Assembly: GCF_040643635.1 (NCBI RefSeq)
Contig: NZ_JBEYUS010000030.1
Coordinates: 1 to 64,000 of the forward strand
Direction: 5' to 3'
Length of the DNA stretch: 64,000 nucleotides
Origin: Saccharopolyspora_C sp040643635
Lineage (GTDB): Bacteria > Actinomycetota > Actinomycetes > Mycobacteriales > Pseudonocardiaceae
Shown: piece by piece, positions 9,398 through 17,227 of the stretch
Numbering within the stretch: position 1 is the first letter of the stretch
Layout of the letters: each line of letters opens with the position of its first letter
Made by a program: the position numbers and the translations under genes
The notes under the pieces: model-generated
Databases searched by the model: none
Told to the model about the DNA's origin: nothing
What the model saw: only the letters and a program-made list of their open reading frames with translations

Positions 9398-10234
9398 TCA
9401 GCGTAGGCCGAAGCCGCGCCGCTGGAGCGTCGGGCGCAGGTTCTCGCGTCCGTCCATGTAGTCGAAACCGGTACCGATCACGACGGCCTCGGCCCAGGTC
9501 TTGTCCCGCAGGCCGTTCTCCTCCCTGAACACCGTGGTGGCGGCCTCGTAGTCGCGCACCCATTCCTCGTGGGCGGTGTGCTCGTACTTCTCGTGGTGGA
9601 GGACGACGCTCTGCGCGGGTCGCGGACGCACGGCGCTGGGACGGGTCTCGTCCGGAATGCCGATGGCCGTGCCGAAGACGACGTAGGCGTACGGCGGAAG
9701 GCCGACGAGTTCGGCGAGCTCCTCGGCGTGGTTGCGCAGCGAGCCGAGGTAGACCCCGCCCAGCCCCAGGGACTCCGCGGCGACCATCCCGTTCTGGGCG
9801 GCCAGGGCCGCGTCGACGGAGGCCATGAGGAAGGCGTCCAGGTAGTCGGTGACGACGGGGTCGCCGCCGCTGGCGGAGCTGATCTCGCGGTTGCGCGACA
9901 TGTCGGCGACCCAGAGGAGCACGGTCGGGGCGTCGGCGACGAAGTCGTAGCCGCCGCCGTCCGTGCGGGCGCTGCGGGTGAGCCTCGCCAGCTCGCGCTT
10001 GGTCTCGGGCTCTGAGATCGCGACGACGCTCCACTGGTGCAGGTTCGAGGAGGTGGACGCCGACTGGGCGGCGGCGACGATCGTCTCGAGCGCCCCCTCC
10101 GGGACCGGCTCATCGGTGAAGGCCCGCACCGAGCGGTGGGCGAGGAGGGCTTCGACCTGCTGATTCCACAAGATCGTGGCGGGAGTGGGCTGCTCCCCGT
10201 AGCGGGCGCGCAGGAGTGCATCGTGCTTCGGCAT
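9398..10234 (-). CDS. Nitroreductase-family FMN oxidoreductase (NfsA/FRP type)
   Basis: A 278-residue flavin oxidoreductase expected to use NADPH to reduce nitro-compounds, quinones or flavins. The N-terminal flavin-binding motif LLAHRSVRAFTDEPV, the STSSNLHQWSVV segment and the glycine-rich GLGGVYLGSLRN segment match the family. The ATG at 10234 follows an AGAAGGA site by about 9 nt; a GTG two codons upstream is an alternative. It is transcribed ahead of a TetR regulator, a common arrangement for xenobiotic-induced reductases. The physiological substrate is unknown. Confidence 0.85.
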   Translation of the reverse strand: MPKHDALLRARYGEQPTPATILWNQQVEALLAHRSVRAFTDEPVPEGALETIVAAAQSASTSSNLHQWSVVAISEPETKRELARLTRSARTDGGGYDFVADAPTVLLWVADMSRNREISSASGGDPVVTDYLDAFLMASVDAALAAQNGMVAAESLGLGGVYLGSLRNHAEELAELVGLPPYAYVVFGTAIGIPDETRPSAVRPRPAQSVVLHHEKYEHTAHEEWVRDYEAATTVFREENGLRDKTWAEAVVIGTGFDYMDGRENLRPTLQRRGFGLR

Positions 10235-10251
10235 GCTCACGGTCCTTCTTT

Positions 10252-10275
10252 CCGAATCGGATTCGGTTACGTCAA
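10252..10275 (-). promoter_or_regulatory. Candidate TetR operator with -35-like element upstream of the nitroreductase
   Basis: The inverted repeat CCGAAT-CGG-ATTCGG occupies 10252-10266, and TTGACG, a good -35 element, is on the minus strand at 10270-10275. The palindrome sits between the -35 and the Shine-Dalgarno of the nitroreductase gene, where a repressor would block transcription. No clear -10 could be assigned. Confidence 0.4.
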
Positions 10276-10637
10276 CTCGCTGCGCACCCGTGGCATTCCC
10301 GGCTCCGCGGCCCGGGAGGCAGGACCTCGCGCACACGACGGGCGCGTGCTCGTCCGGCGCACGGGCCGGGTACGCGTTGGCGACAACACGCTCGCTGCAC
10401 GGCTAAGGTCCACGGACGTCGCGGGGCCGGATCGACTCGCTCGCTCCGCTGCGAACCGAACGACGAGACCGCATCGGATGCGCACGGCTGGGGAGGACAT
10501 CGCTGACGTGTGGGTCGTCCTGGCACCGCACCGAGCACGCTGGATCACCGGGCAGGTTCGGCACGTGCTCCGCGGCCTGAGCACCTGGTTCTCCGCATCG
10601 GAATCCGGGCGAACTCCGCTGCACCGCGCAGGTCGTC
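10276..10637. other. Intergenic stretch between nitroreductase and GNAT genes
   Basis: About 360 bp in which no frame looks coding on either strand. Apart from the nitroreductase promoter side, no repeat, terminator or RNA structure was recognised. Overlapping open frames have arginine-rich compositions typical of noncoding GC-rich DNA. Confidence 0.4.
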
Positions 10638-11096
10638 GTGGCTGAGCCGACGATCCGCGACTCGACGGGGCCCGAGGAGTACTCGGACCTCGTGCGGATC
10701 TGGCGCAGCGCCGTCGACGCCACCCACGCGTTCCTCGATCCGCGGCACCGCGCCGAGATCGAGGAACTCCTGCCCGCGGAACACTTCCCGCAGGTTCGGA
10801 TCAGCGTCGCCGAGCTCGGGCACGTGCCGGTCGGGTTCGCGGGCACGTCCGGCGGCAGCCTGGAGATGCTGTTCGTCGACGCGGCGCACCGCGGGCGAGG
10901 AGTCGGCCGCGCCCTCCTCGCGCACGCGGTGGCCGAGCTCGGGGTGATGTCCGTGGACGTCAACGAGCAGAACGCGCAGGCCGTCGGGTTCTACCTCCGG
11001 CACAGGTTCGCGATCACCGGGCGCAGCGAGCTCGACGACGAAGGTCGGCCGTACCCGCTGCTGCGGATGTCCCGCGACGGCCGAGCGGCGCCCTGA
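10638..11096 (+). CDS. GNAT-family N-acetyltransferase
   Basis: A 152-residue acetyltransferase. The acetyl-CoA loop is the segment LEMLFVDAAHRGRGVGRALL (R/Q-x-x-G-x-G/A pattern as RGRGVG), preceded by the strand GHVPVGFAG and followed by VDVNEQNAQAVGFYLRHRF, the usual C-terminal GNAT half. It resembles the YjaB/putative acetyltransferase group acting on small molecules. The start is GTG at 10638; no strong ribosome site is visible. It stands alone, head-to-tail with no partner, and converges on the XRE regulator. The substrate is unknown. Confidence 0.82.
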   Translation: MAEPTIRDSTGPEEYSDLVRIWRSAVDATHAFLDPRHRAEIEELLPAEHFPQVRISVAELGHVPVGFAGTSGGSLEMLFVDAAHRGRGVGRALLAHAVAELGVMSVDVNEQNAQAVGFYLRHRFAITGRSELDDEGRPYPLLRMSRDGRAAP

Positions 11097-11126
11097 CCGG
11101 TGGCGGCCCGGTCCGGCTCGCGCGGG

Positions 11127-12014
11127 TCAGGGCAGCCGGGACGGGGTGGGCGGTGCGGTGGTCCACGCGGCGAGCAGCTGGAGCCGTTCGGCCGTCGCCG
11201 AAGCAGGCTCCGCGATGTAGGCGGACAGGACGATCGACGGTGCCGAGTCGATCGTGAGCTGCTCGAATCCCAGGTCGAGGTGGCCCACTTCGCGGTGGTC
11301 GATCGCCTTGCTGCCGTCGCGGAGCCGCCCGACGTCGTGTCCCGCCCAGCGGGTGCGGAAGTCCTCGCTGCGGGTGGAGAGCTCCCCGATGAGCCCGGTC
11401 AGCTGCTTGTCGTGCGGCGTGGCCCCGGCTTGGACGCGCAGCATCCGCACGCAGGCGCTCGCGGCGTCGTCCAGGTCGGTGTAGAAGTCTTCGGCCGCCG
11501 GGTCGAGGAAGACGAACGCCGCCATGTTCGGCGGGGTGGCCGCGGAGCTCCTCGTCGGGCTGTCGTAGACGACGGAGAACAGGGCTCGGCCGAGGGCGTT
11601 CGCCGCCACGACGTCCAGGCACCTGTTGTGGGCGAGCACCGGGGTCTGGGGCATGGCGTCCATGAGCAGCCGCACCCGTTGCGGAACCGTCCGGGCCGGT
11701 TTGGTCCGCTTGCGGGCGAGTGCGGGGCGCCGCGCGGTCCGCGCGAGGTCGTAGAGGTACCCGGTCTCGTCGGAGGTGAACCGCAGGGCTCGGGCGATGG
11801 AATCCAGGACGTCGTCGGACACGCCGGTCAGGTCGCCCTTCTCGATCCGGGTGTAGTAGTCGACCGACACCCCGGAGAGCATCGCGACCTCCTCGCGGCG
11901 CAGGCCGGGCACGCGCCGGATGCCGGGGAGCGAGGGCAGTCCCGCCACGTCCGGTGTGATCTTCGCGCGTCGGGTGGCCAGGAAGTCCCGCACGTTCTCG
12001 TCCTTCGACGCCAT
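11127..12014 (-). CDS. XRE-family regulator with MmyB-like ligand-binding domain
   Basis: A 295-residue regulator with an N-terminal helix-turn-helix (about residues 10-85, including VPGLRREEVAMLSGVSVDYYTRIEKG) and a C-terminal PAS-like MmyB domain typical of actinobacteria (LAHNRCLDVVAANALGRALF; FRTRWAGHDVG; DLGFEQLTI). Such proteins usually control an adjacent divergent enzyme gene, and some bind fatty-acid-like ligands. Here the neighbour is the hydrolase at 12204. TAGCCT lies 6 nt before the ATG on the minus strand (12021-12026), suggesting a leaderless message. Confidence 0.9.
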   Translation of the reverse strand: MASKDENVRDFLATRRAKITPDVAGLPSLPGIRRVPGLRREEVAMLSGVSVDYYTRIEKGDLTGVSDDVLDSIARALRFTSDETGYLYDLARTARRPALARKRTKPARTVPQRVRLLMDAMPQTPVLAHNRCLDVVAANALGRALFSVVYDSPTRSSAATPPNMAAFVFLDPAAEDFYTDLDDAASACVRMLRVQAGATPHDKQLTGLIGELSTRSEDFRTRWAGHDVGRLRDGSKAIDHREVGHLDLGFEQLTIDSAPSIVLSAYIAEPASATAERLQLLAAWTTAPPTPSRLP

Positions 12015-12203
12015 GCCCCGAGGCTAGGTGCGCCCGCCGCCCCGATCCAGGCTCTGGTGGAACCCCGGAAGCCCTGGTCGAGGGGGTTCCGGCCGAACCT
12101 GCCGCACCCGCCGAACGGCTCCCACAGTGGAGGGCGTCCGGTGCAGCCGGGTCCGCCGGGAGCCGGCCGGACGCGCTGCACGGCGTTTCACCGGAGGAGG
12201 ATC

Positions 12204-13124
12204 GTGAGCGAGAACATCGAGATCGAGACCCGCAACGGCTACGGCACCACGTTGGCCGCGGTCATCAACTTCCCACCCGAGTTCGACGAGGCCGAGGAGT
12301 ACCCGGCGATCGTCGTCTCCCACCCGGGCGGTGGTGTGAAGGAGCAGACCGCGGGCACCTATGCGAGAGAGCTCGCTGAGAACGGGTTCGTGACCGTCGC
12401 CTACGACGCATCGTTCCAAGGCGCGAGCACCGGCAGCCCCCGGCAGTTGGAGAACCCGCACGTCCGCACCGAAGACGTCAGCGCCGTGGTCGACCACCTG
12501 ACCACCCTGCCGTACGTGGACGAGGAGCGGATCGGCGCGATGGGCGTCTGTGCCGGAGCCGGGTACACCGCGAACGCGGCGATCAACGACCCGCGCATCA
12601 AGGCCGTGGGCACCGTGAGCATGGTCAACGTCGGCCAGATGTTCCGCAACGGCTGGGACGGCTCGGTCGCCGCCGCCGATGCGGCACCGGCGCTGGACCA
12701 GGCCGCCCGAGCGCGGACCACCGACGCCACCGGGCGGGGCGAGGACAACCGGTTCCCGCTCGCGCCGATGAACAGGGAGGACGCGCCGAACCCCGAGCTG
12801 GAAGAGGCGTGGGAGTACTACCACACGCCCCGCTGCGAACACCCCGCCGCGCCGGGCTGGATGACGGCGCGCAGCCTCAGCCAGATCGTCACCTACGACG
12901 CCTTCCACGAGGCCGAGGTCTTCCTCACCCAGCCGCTGCTGCTCATCGCGGGCAGCGATGCCGGTTCGAAGTGGATGAGCGACGACTTGCACGAGCGGGC
13001 GGCGAGCGCGGACAAGTCGCTCCACGTCGTGGCGGGGGCGAACCACATGTCGCTCTACGACGGCGAGAAGGAGGTCGCCGAAGCGGTCGCCCAGCTGGTT
13101 CCGTTCTTCTTCGGCACGATCTGA
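12204..13124 (+). CDS. Alpha/beta-hydrolase with cysteine nucleophile (dienelactone-hydrolase/YcjY-like)
   Basis: A 306-residue cytoplasmic hydrolase. The nucleophile elbow reads GVCAGAG with Cys116 where serine hydrolases have Ser, as in dienelactone hydrolases; D252 (AGSDAGS) and H281 (GANHMSL) complete a Cys-Asp-His triad. The HPGGG near the N-terminus would form the oxyanion hole. The start is GTG at 12204 with CCGGAGGAGG just upstream. It is divergent from the XRE/MmyB regulator across 190 bp and probably under its control. The substrate is unknown; detoxification or lactone cleavage would fit the family. Confidence 0.85.
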   Translation: MSENIEIETRNGYGTTLAAVINFPPEFDEAEEYPAIVVSHPGGGVKEQTAGTYARELAENGFVTVAYDASFQGASTGSPRQLENPHVRTEDVSAVVDHLTTLPYVDEERIGAMGVCAGAGYTANAAINDPRIKAVGTVSMVNVGQMFRNGWDGSVAAADAAPALDQAARARTTDATGRGEDNRFPLAPMNREDAPNPELEEAWEYYHTPRCEHPAAPGWMTARSLSQIVTYDAFHEAEVFLTQPLLLIAGSDAGSKWMSDDLHERAASADKSLHVVAGANHMSLYDGEKEVAEAVAQLVPFFFGTI

Positions 13125-13287
13125 CGCATCGACTCGGGGCGCGGCGCCGGGGTGCGCGTGTCGCGCACCGCGCGGAGCCGCCACCGGACCCGGTGCGGGC
13201 ACGAGCCGACGCGTGCACCCCGGCGCATCGATCACGGAAGTCGGCACGCGGAACCGGACATCGCGGCCGCAGGGCCGCCGAACACGA

Positions 13288-13674
13288 GTGCGGAGACGTG
13301 GGCCGACTGGAGACGAACCGGGCTGTATCAACGCGGAGATCTGTTCCACCGTCGGAGCGACCCTGCCCGACGGCACCACCCCGAAGACCGTGGACATCTG
13401 GTCGGTGCCCGTGGGCGGTCGGATCTTCATCCGCTCCTTCAACGGCACCCGGGGCAAGTGGTACGGGCCCGCGCTGGAGACCGGGCGGGGACGCATCTCC
13501 GCCGGAGGAGTGCGGAGGAGCGTGCGTTTCGCCGCTGTTCCCGCTGATGACGAGGAGACCAACCGGGCGGTGGACGCCGCGTTCCTCGACGAGTACTCCG
13601 ACAGCCCGTATTCGGTGACGATGTCGACCGAGCCCGTGCGCCGGAACACCCTCGAGGTCGTCCCCGTGGACTGA
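13288..13674 (+). CDS. DUF2255-family protein, N-terminus possibly frameshifted
   Basis: The last about 110 residues match the DUF2255 pattern as remembered: VDIWSVPVGGRIFIRSFNG, GKWYGPAL, GRISAGGVRRSVRF, DAAFLDEY and a C-terminal TLEVVP. The family's function is unknown, with a small beta-barrel-like flavin-oxidoreductase-related fold often suggested. The usual first segment with a W-x-x-D-E-L-x-x-I motif is not intact: residues ETWADW lie in the +1 frame immediately before DEPGCINAEI. A single-base change around 13310 would join them, so the gene may be frameshifted. The GTG at 13288 gives 128 residues, near the family length; GTG 13213 is the upstream alternative. Start confidence is low. 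Confidence 0.55.
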   Translation: MRRRGPTGDEPGCINAEICSTVGATLPDGTTPKTVDIWSVPVGGRIFIRSFNGTRGKWYGPALETGRGRISAGGVRRSVRFAAVPADDEETNRAVDAAFLDEYSDSPYSVTMSTEPVRRNTLEVVPVD

Positions 13675-13752
13675 GCTCACGGGCAGGGGCGGTCTCCCGG
13701 GATGCGCCCCCTGCCCGCTCGCCGAGGGCGCGGGCCGGTCGGGTCGGGGAGG

Positions 13753-14184
13753 TCAGGCCCGGGTGCTGCGCAGCGCCTTGGTGCGGGTGATCGGTTCGCC
13801 CGACTCTCCGGTGCGCCGGCCGGAGGTGAACTCCGCGTACTCCGGGCCGTCCACGGCGTACAGGGCCAGGCGGCCGCGGGCGTCGGCGTGGATGCCCCAG
13901 CCGTAGCGCTTGCCCAGCGGCGAGGAACGCAGGCAGGCCCTGCTCCGCGCGAAGAACTCCCGGCGGGCGTCCGCCCGCTCCTCGTCCGGGATGGCGGCCC
14001 GGTCCGCGAAGACGGTGAAGATGACGTCGCCGGACGTGAACTCGTACGGGTGCTCGGTGATCAGCCGGTAGGTGCGCGCGGCGACCGACGGCGCCTCGGC
14101 GTTCAGCGGGGGCACCGTCGCGGTGGTGACCGGGCAGTCCTCGGCCACCTCGATGAACGTGTTCGTGCGATCGACCCGTTCCAT
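13753..14184 (-). CDS. DUF6157-family protein
   Basis: A 143-residue protein of unknown function. It opens with TNTFIEVAEDCPV and contains LITEHPYEFTSGDVIFTVFA, FFARSRACLRSSPLGKRYGWGIH and LALYAVDGPEY, the pattern I associate with DUF6157, a small cytosolic family in actinobacteria and firmicutes. The ATG at 14184 begins exactly at this motif; TACCGT on the minus strand lies 7 nt before it (14192-14197), so the transcript may be leaderless. Longer in-frame extensions have no family similarity. No operon partner. Confidence 0.75.
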   Translation of the reverse strand: MERVDRTNTFIEVAEDCPVTTATVPPLNAEAPSVAARTYRLITEHPYEFTSGDVIFTVFADRAAIPDEERADARREFFARSRACLRSSPLGKRYGWGIHADARGRLALYAVDGPEYAEFTSGRRTGESGEPITRTKALRSTRA

Positions 14185-14447
14185 GGCCGGAACGGTACGC
14201 CGGGGGACCGACGTCGGATGGGGAAGCGGCCGCTCCTCGAATCCGGTCCTCCTCGCCTCGGACCGCGATCGGCTGACCCCCGATCGATGACGAACACCGG
14301 GCGAACGCGATTCTCCGACCCGCCGCCCCCTCCGCTCGGGCACGTCCGGGTGAAAGGCGGGCGGGGCCGGTAGCGCAGCGCGGCCCGCCGCGAACCGTCG
14401 GCGACGCACCCCGGAGCAACGGAGTCGCACGCCGTGACCAGGCGATT

Positions 14448-14453
14448 TACGTT
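14448..14453 (+). promoter_or_regulatory. -10-like TACGTT placing transcription start at the 30-residue gene
   Basis: The hexamer TACGTT ends 6 nt before the ATG at 14460, the usual distance from a -10 element to the first transcribed base. No Shine-Dalgarno precedes the ATG, so a leaderless message is inferred. No good -35 was found 16-18 bp upstream. Confidence 0.4.
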
Positions 14454-14459
14454 GTGCGC

Positions 14460-14552
14460 ATGCAGCACATCACCCTGATCTGCGGAGACTGCAACGGCAA
14501 GGGGTGCAGCAACTGCGGCGGCACCGGAACGATCACCATCGTCGAGGACTAG
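14460..14552 (+). CDS. 30-residue Cys-rich zinc-ribbon-like peptide
   Basis: A tiny open frame whose product has two CxxC pairs, C8-x-x-C11 and C16-x-x-C19, arranged as CGDCNGKGCSNCGGTGT. The spacing and the Gly-rich GxG tail resemble one half of the DnaJ-type CxxCxGxG zinc module, followed by a short beta-like end TITIVED. Such a compact, non-random composition in a 93-bp frame is unlikely by chance. It lies between the divergent DUF6157 gene and the D-amino-acid oxidase gene. It may bind zinc; no function is known to me. Confidence 0.6.
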   Translation: MQHITLICGDCNGKGCSNCGGTGTITIVED

Positions 14553-14625
14553 GGCCGCGCCGAGCGCCCGCGAACCCCGCCCCGAGCAGGCCGTGCGCGA
14601 CGGGGAACGCTGCTAGCGTGCCGAA

Positions 14626-15591
14626 ATGGCCGCCAACGGGACCGTTCTGGTCATCGGATCCGGGGTGATCGGGCTCAGCACCGCCGTGGTCCTCGCCGAA
14701 TCCGGCGTGCCGGTGCGCGTCCGCACCGACGAACCACCCGCCGACACCACCTCCGCCGTCGCCGGCGCGATCTGGGGTCCGGCACTGCTGCAACCCGCCG
14801 CTCGGGTGCGCAAGTGGGTCGCCGACACCTACCACCGGCTGGTCGAGCTCGCGGCCGACCCGGACAGCGGGGTGCACCTCGCCACCGGGCGGATGGCCGC
14901 GCGCGTCGACCTCGGCGACCAGCTGCCGCCCGAAGCGCTGCTGCTGCCCGACCTGCGCCCCTGCACCGCCGACGAGCTGCCCACCGGATTCCGCAGCGGT
15001 TACCGGGCGACGCTCCCGTTGATCGACATGCCGCGCTACCTCGACCACCTCACCGGCAGGCTCCTCGCCGCGGGCGGCGAACTGCTGATCAGCCCGGTGT
15101 CCTCGCTGGCCGACGCCGCGGGCGAAGCCGACCGCATCGTCAACTGCACCGGCGTCGGCGCGCACGAACTCGTCGGCGACCCCGGGGTGCGCCCGGTGCG
15201 CGGACAGCACGTCATCGTGCGCAACCCCGGCATCACCGAGTACTTCGTGGAAGTCGGCGCAGGCCCCGAGTTCACCTCGTACGTGCCGCACGGCGACCAC
15301 GTCGTGCTCGGCGGCGTCGCGCGCGAGCAGGACTGGTCCCGCACGCCCGACCGCGAGGACGGCGCCGCCGTGCTGCGCCGCTGCGCGGACGTCGAACCGC
15401 TGCTCGCCGGGGCCGAAGTGCTCGGCGCCACCGTCGGACTCCGCCCCGGCCGCGACGCCGTCCGCCTCGAAGTGGAGCGGTTCGGCGGCGCCACCGTCGT
15501 GCACGACTACGGGCACTCCGGCTGCGGCGTCTCGCTGTCCTGGGGCTGCGCCGCCGAAGCCGCCGAACTCGTCCTCCACCCGACGCGCTGA
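14626..15591 (+). CDS. FAD-dependent D-amino-acid oxidase family protein
   Basis: A 321-residue flavoenzyme of the DAO/DDO family, which oxidatively deaminates D-amino acids to 2-oxo acids with release of ammonia and H2O2. The N-terminal dinucleotide motif is VLVIGSGVIGLSTAVVLAE; a VAGAIWGP segment, the VRPVRGQHVIV stretch and the C-terminal VHDYGHSGCGVSLSWGCA signature are in the expected places. The length is slightly below eukaryotic enzymes. ATG 14626 has TAGCGT 6 nt upstream and no ribosome site, suggesting leaderless expression. It converges with the PCD gene. It could supply catabolism of cell-wall D-amino acids. Confidence 0.88.
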   Translation: MAANGTVLVIGSGVIGLSTAVVLAESGVPVRVRTDEPPADTTSAVAGAIWGPALLQPAARVRKWVADTYHRLVELAADPDSGVHLATGRMAARVDLGDQLPPEALLLPDLRPCTADELPTGFRSGYRATLPLIDMPRYLDHLTGRLLAAGGELLISPVSSLADAAGEADRIVNCTGVGAHELVGDPGVRPVRGQHVIVRNPGITEYFVEVGAGPEFTSYVPHGDHVVLGGVAREQDWSRTPDREDGAAVLRRCADVEPLLAGAEVLGATVGLRPGRDAVRLEVERFGGATVVHDYGHSGCGVSLSWGCAAEAAELVLHPTR

Positions 15592-15660
15592 CCGGGCGGG
15601 GCGGCAGCAGCGGAGCCGGCTCCCCGCGCAACGGCAGCCCGCGGCCCAGGTCGGCGCGGC

Positions 15661-15954
15661 TCAGGCCAGTGCGTCGACCACCCCGTCGATCTCCTCGGCC
15701 AGCGTGAAGTCCTTCGCGGTCAGACCACCCGCCGAATGCGTCGAGAGGGCGAACACGACGGTGCGCCACCGGATGTCCAGATCCGGGTGGTGGTTCTCGC
15801 TCTCCGCGATCTCCGCGACCCGGTTCACGGCCTGGATGGCCTGCGGGAAGCTCGCGAACTCCACGCTCCGCACGATCGTGGTGCCGTCCTGGGCCCACTC
15901 CGGCAGGCGGGACAGCGACTCGGCGACCTGGGTGTCGTTCAGCAGTTCGGTCAT
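15661..15954 (-). CDS. Pterin-4a-carbinolamine dehydratase
   Basis: A 97-residue enzyme that dehydrates 4a-hydroxytetrahydropterin, recycling the pterin cofactor. The active-site signature ENHHPDLDIRW is complete, and LPEW near the N-terminus and VVFALSTHSAGGLTAKDF fit the family. ATG 15954 gives the standard length; a longer frame to 16104 runs into the promoter of the thiamine operon and is rejected. It is divergent from thiBPQ. No pterin-dependent hydroxylase is in the window, so its partner is unknown. Confidence 0.92.
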   Translation of the reverse strand: MTELLNDTQVAESLSRLPEWAQDGTTIVRSVEFASFPQAIQAVNRVAEIAESENHHPDLDIRWRTVVFALSTHSAGGLTAKDFTLAEEIDGVVDALA

Positions 15955-16018
15955 GCCCACATGGTGGTCGTCGGACGGCCGGAACGCGACCGTCGACCCC
16001 CGGCCCGGTGGTGGCACG

Positions 16019-16024
16019 TAGACT
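16019..16024 (+). promoter_or_regulatory. -10-like TAGACT for the thiamine operon
   Basis: TAGACT ends about 7 nt before the first conserved base of the TPP riboswitch, so transcription would start right at the aptamer. No strong -35 is visible. Confidence 0.4.
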
Positions 16025-16031
16025 GCCGTCG

Positions 16032-16118
16032 CCACGGGAGTCCAGCGCGCTGGGCTGAGAGGAGGGGCGAATCCCCTCGACCGTCCGCACCTGAACCGGA
16101 TCATGCCGGCGCAGGGAG
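16032..16118 (+). promoter_or_regulatory. TPP (thi-box) riboswitch
   Basis: The aptamer has the conserved thi-box elements: GGGCTGAGAGG (from about 16052), a variable P3 arm, then CCTGAACCGGATCATGCCGGC (16091-16110) and the closing GCAGGGAGG. P1 can form between its ends. It precedes thiBPQ, whose products import thiamine. About 35 nt further on, CCGAG (16151-16155) can pair with CTCGG (16168-16172), which partly covers the GGGAGGA ribosome site of thiB, so control may be at translation initiation. The aptamer is secure; the expression platform is inference. Confidence 0.92.
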
Positions 16119-16180
16119 GTGTCGCGATCAGCTCGAGTTCGCACGCGTGGCCGAGACCGGTGTGCTACTCGGGAGGACCG

Positions 16181-17227
16181 TTGAACCCCTTACTGCGCTG
16201 GGCCGCGGCACTCGCCGCAGCCGCGCTCACCACCGGATGTTCGCTCATCGGGAGCTCCGGCGAGGACACCGCGGCGCGCACCGTCACCCTCGTCGCGCAC
16301 GACTCGTTCGTCGCCGACCCCGCGCTGCTCGCCGACTTCGAGAAGCGCAGCGGCATCCACCTGGAAGTCCGCAACAGCGGCGACGCCGGAGAGCTGACCA
16401 ACAAGCTGGCGCTGTCCCAGGCCGCCCCGCTCGGCGACGTCGCCTACGGCGTCGACTCCACCTTCGCCTCCCGCGCGCTGCGCTCCGACGTGTTCGCCCC
16501 CTACCGGCCCGCCGCGGCCGACCGCGGACCCCAGCGCTACGCCCAGGGTGGGCAGGACCGGCTCACCGCCATCGACGTCGCCGACGTGTGCATCAACATC
16601 GACCCCGCCTGGTTCGCCGCGCACCGGCTGCCGGAACCGGCGACGCTGCAGGACCTCACCGACCCGCGGTACCGGAACCTCACCTCGATGCCGGACCCGA
16701 CGACGTCCTCCCCGGGGCTGGCGTTCCTGCTCGGCACCATCGACGCCTTCGGCGAACCCGGCTGGCAGGACTACTGGCGTGCCCTCGACGCCAACGGCGT
16801 GCGGCTCTCCTCCGGCTGGGAAGAGGCCTACAACCAGGACTTCTCCGGATCCACCGGGCAGGGACCGCGGCCCATCGTGCTGTCCTACGCGTCCTCGCCC
16901 GCCGCCGAGGTCGACGACAGCGGAGCGCCGCGCACCAAGGCGCTGCTCGACACCTGCTACCGGCAGGTCGAATACGCGGGCGTGCTCACCGGCGCCGCGG
17001 ACCCGCAGGCGGCGCGAGAAGTCGTGGACTTCCTGCTCTCGCCCGAATTCCAAGGCCAGGTCGCCGACCAGATGTACGTGTACCCCGCGCTCGACGGGGT
17101 CGCGCTGCCGAAGGGGTGGACGGCGAGTGCACCGCTGCCGCCGCGGCCCAGGGAACTGCCCGCCGACGAAGTGGAGAACAACCGGGACCGGTGGGTCGAG
17201 CAGTGGCGGACGCTGGTCCGGGGATGA
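16181..17227 (+). CDS. thiB: Thiamine ABC transporter, substrate-binding lipoprotein
   Basis: A 348-residue extracellular thiamine-binding protein. The signal peptide ends in a lipobox (LTTGC), so it is membrane-tethered. The body matches ThiB/iron(III)-type binding proteins: VTLVAHDSFVADPALLADFEKR, LGDVAYGVDSTFASRAL, YADVCINIDPAWF-like and a late SPEFQGQVADQMYVYP. The start is TTG 16181, right after GGGAGGACCG, because the upstream ATG at 16103 lies inside the riboswitch and adds non-signal sequence. It is first in a three-gene operon under a TPP riboswitch; the stop overlaps the thiP ATG. Confidence 0.92.
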   Translation: MNPLLRWAAALAAAALTTGCSLIGSSGEDTAARTVTLVAHDSFVADPALLADFEKRSGIHLEVRNSGDAGELTNKLALSQAAPLGDVAYGVDSTFASRALRSDVFAPYRPAAADRGPQRYAQGGQDRLTAIDVADVCINIDPAWFAAHRLPEPATLQDLTDPRYRNLTSMPDPTTSSPGLAFLLGTIDAFGEPGWQDYWRALDANGVRLSSGWEEAYNQDFSGSTGQGPRPIVLSYASSPAAEVDDSGAPRTKALLDTCYRQVEYAGVLTGAADPQAAREVVDFLLSPEFQGQVADQMYVYPALDGVALPKGWTASAPLPPRPRELPADEVENNRDRWVEQWRTLVRG

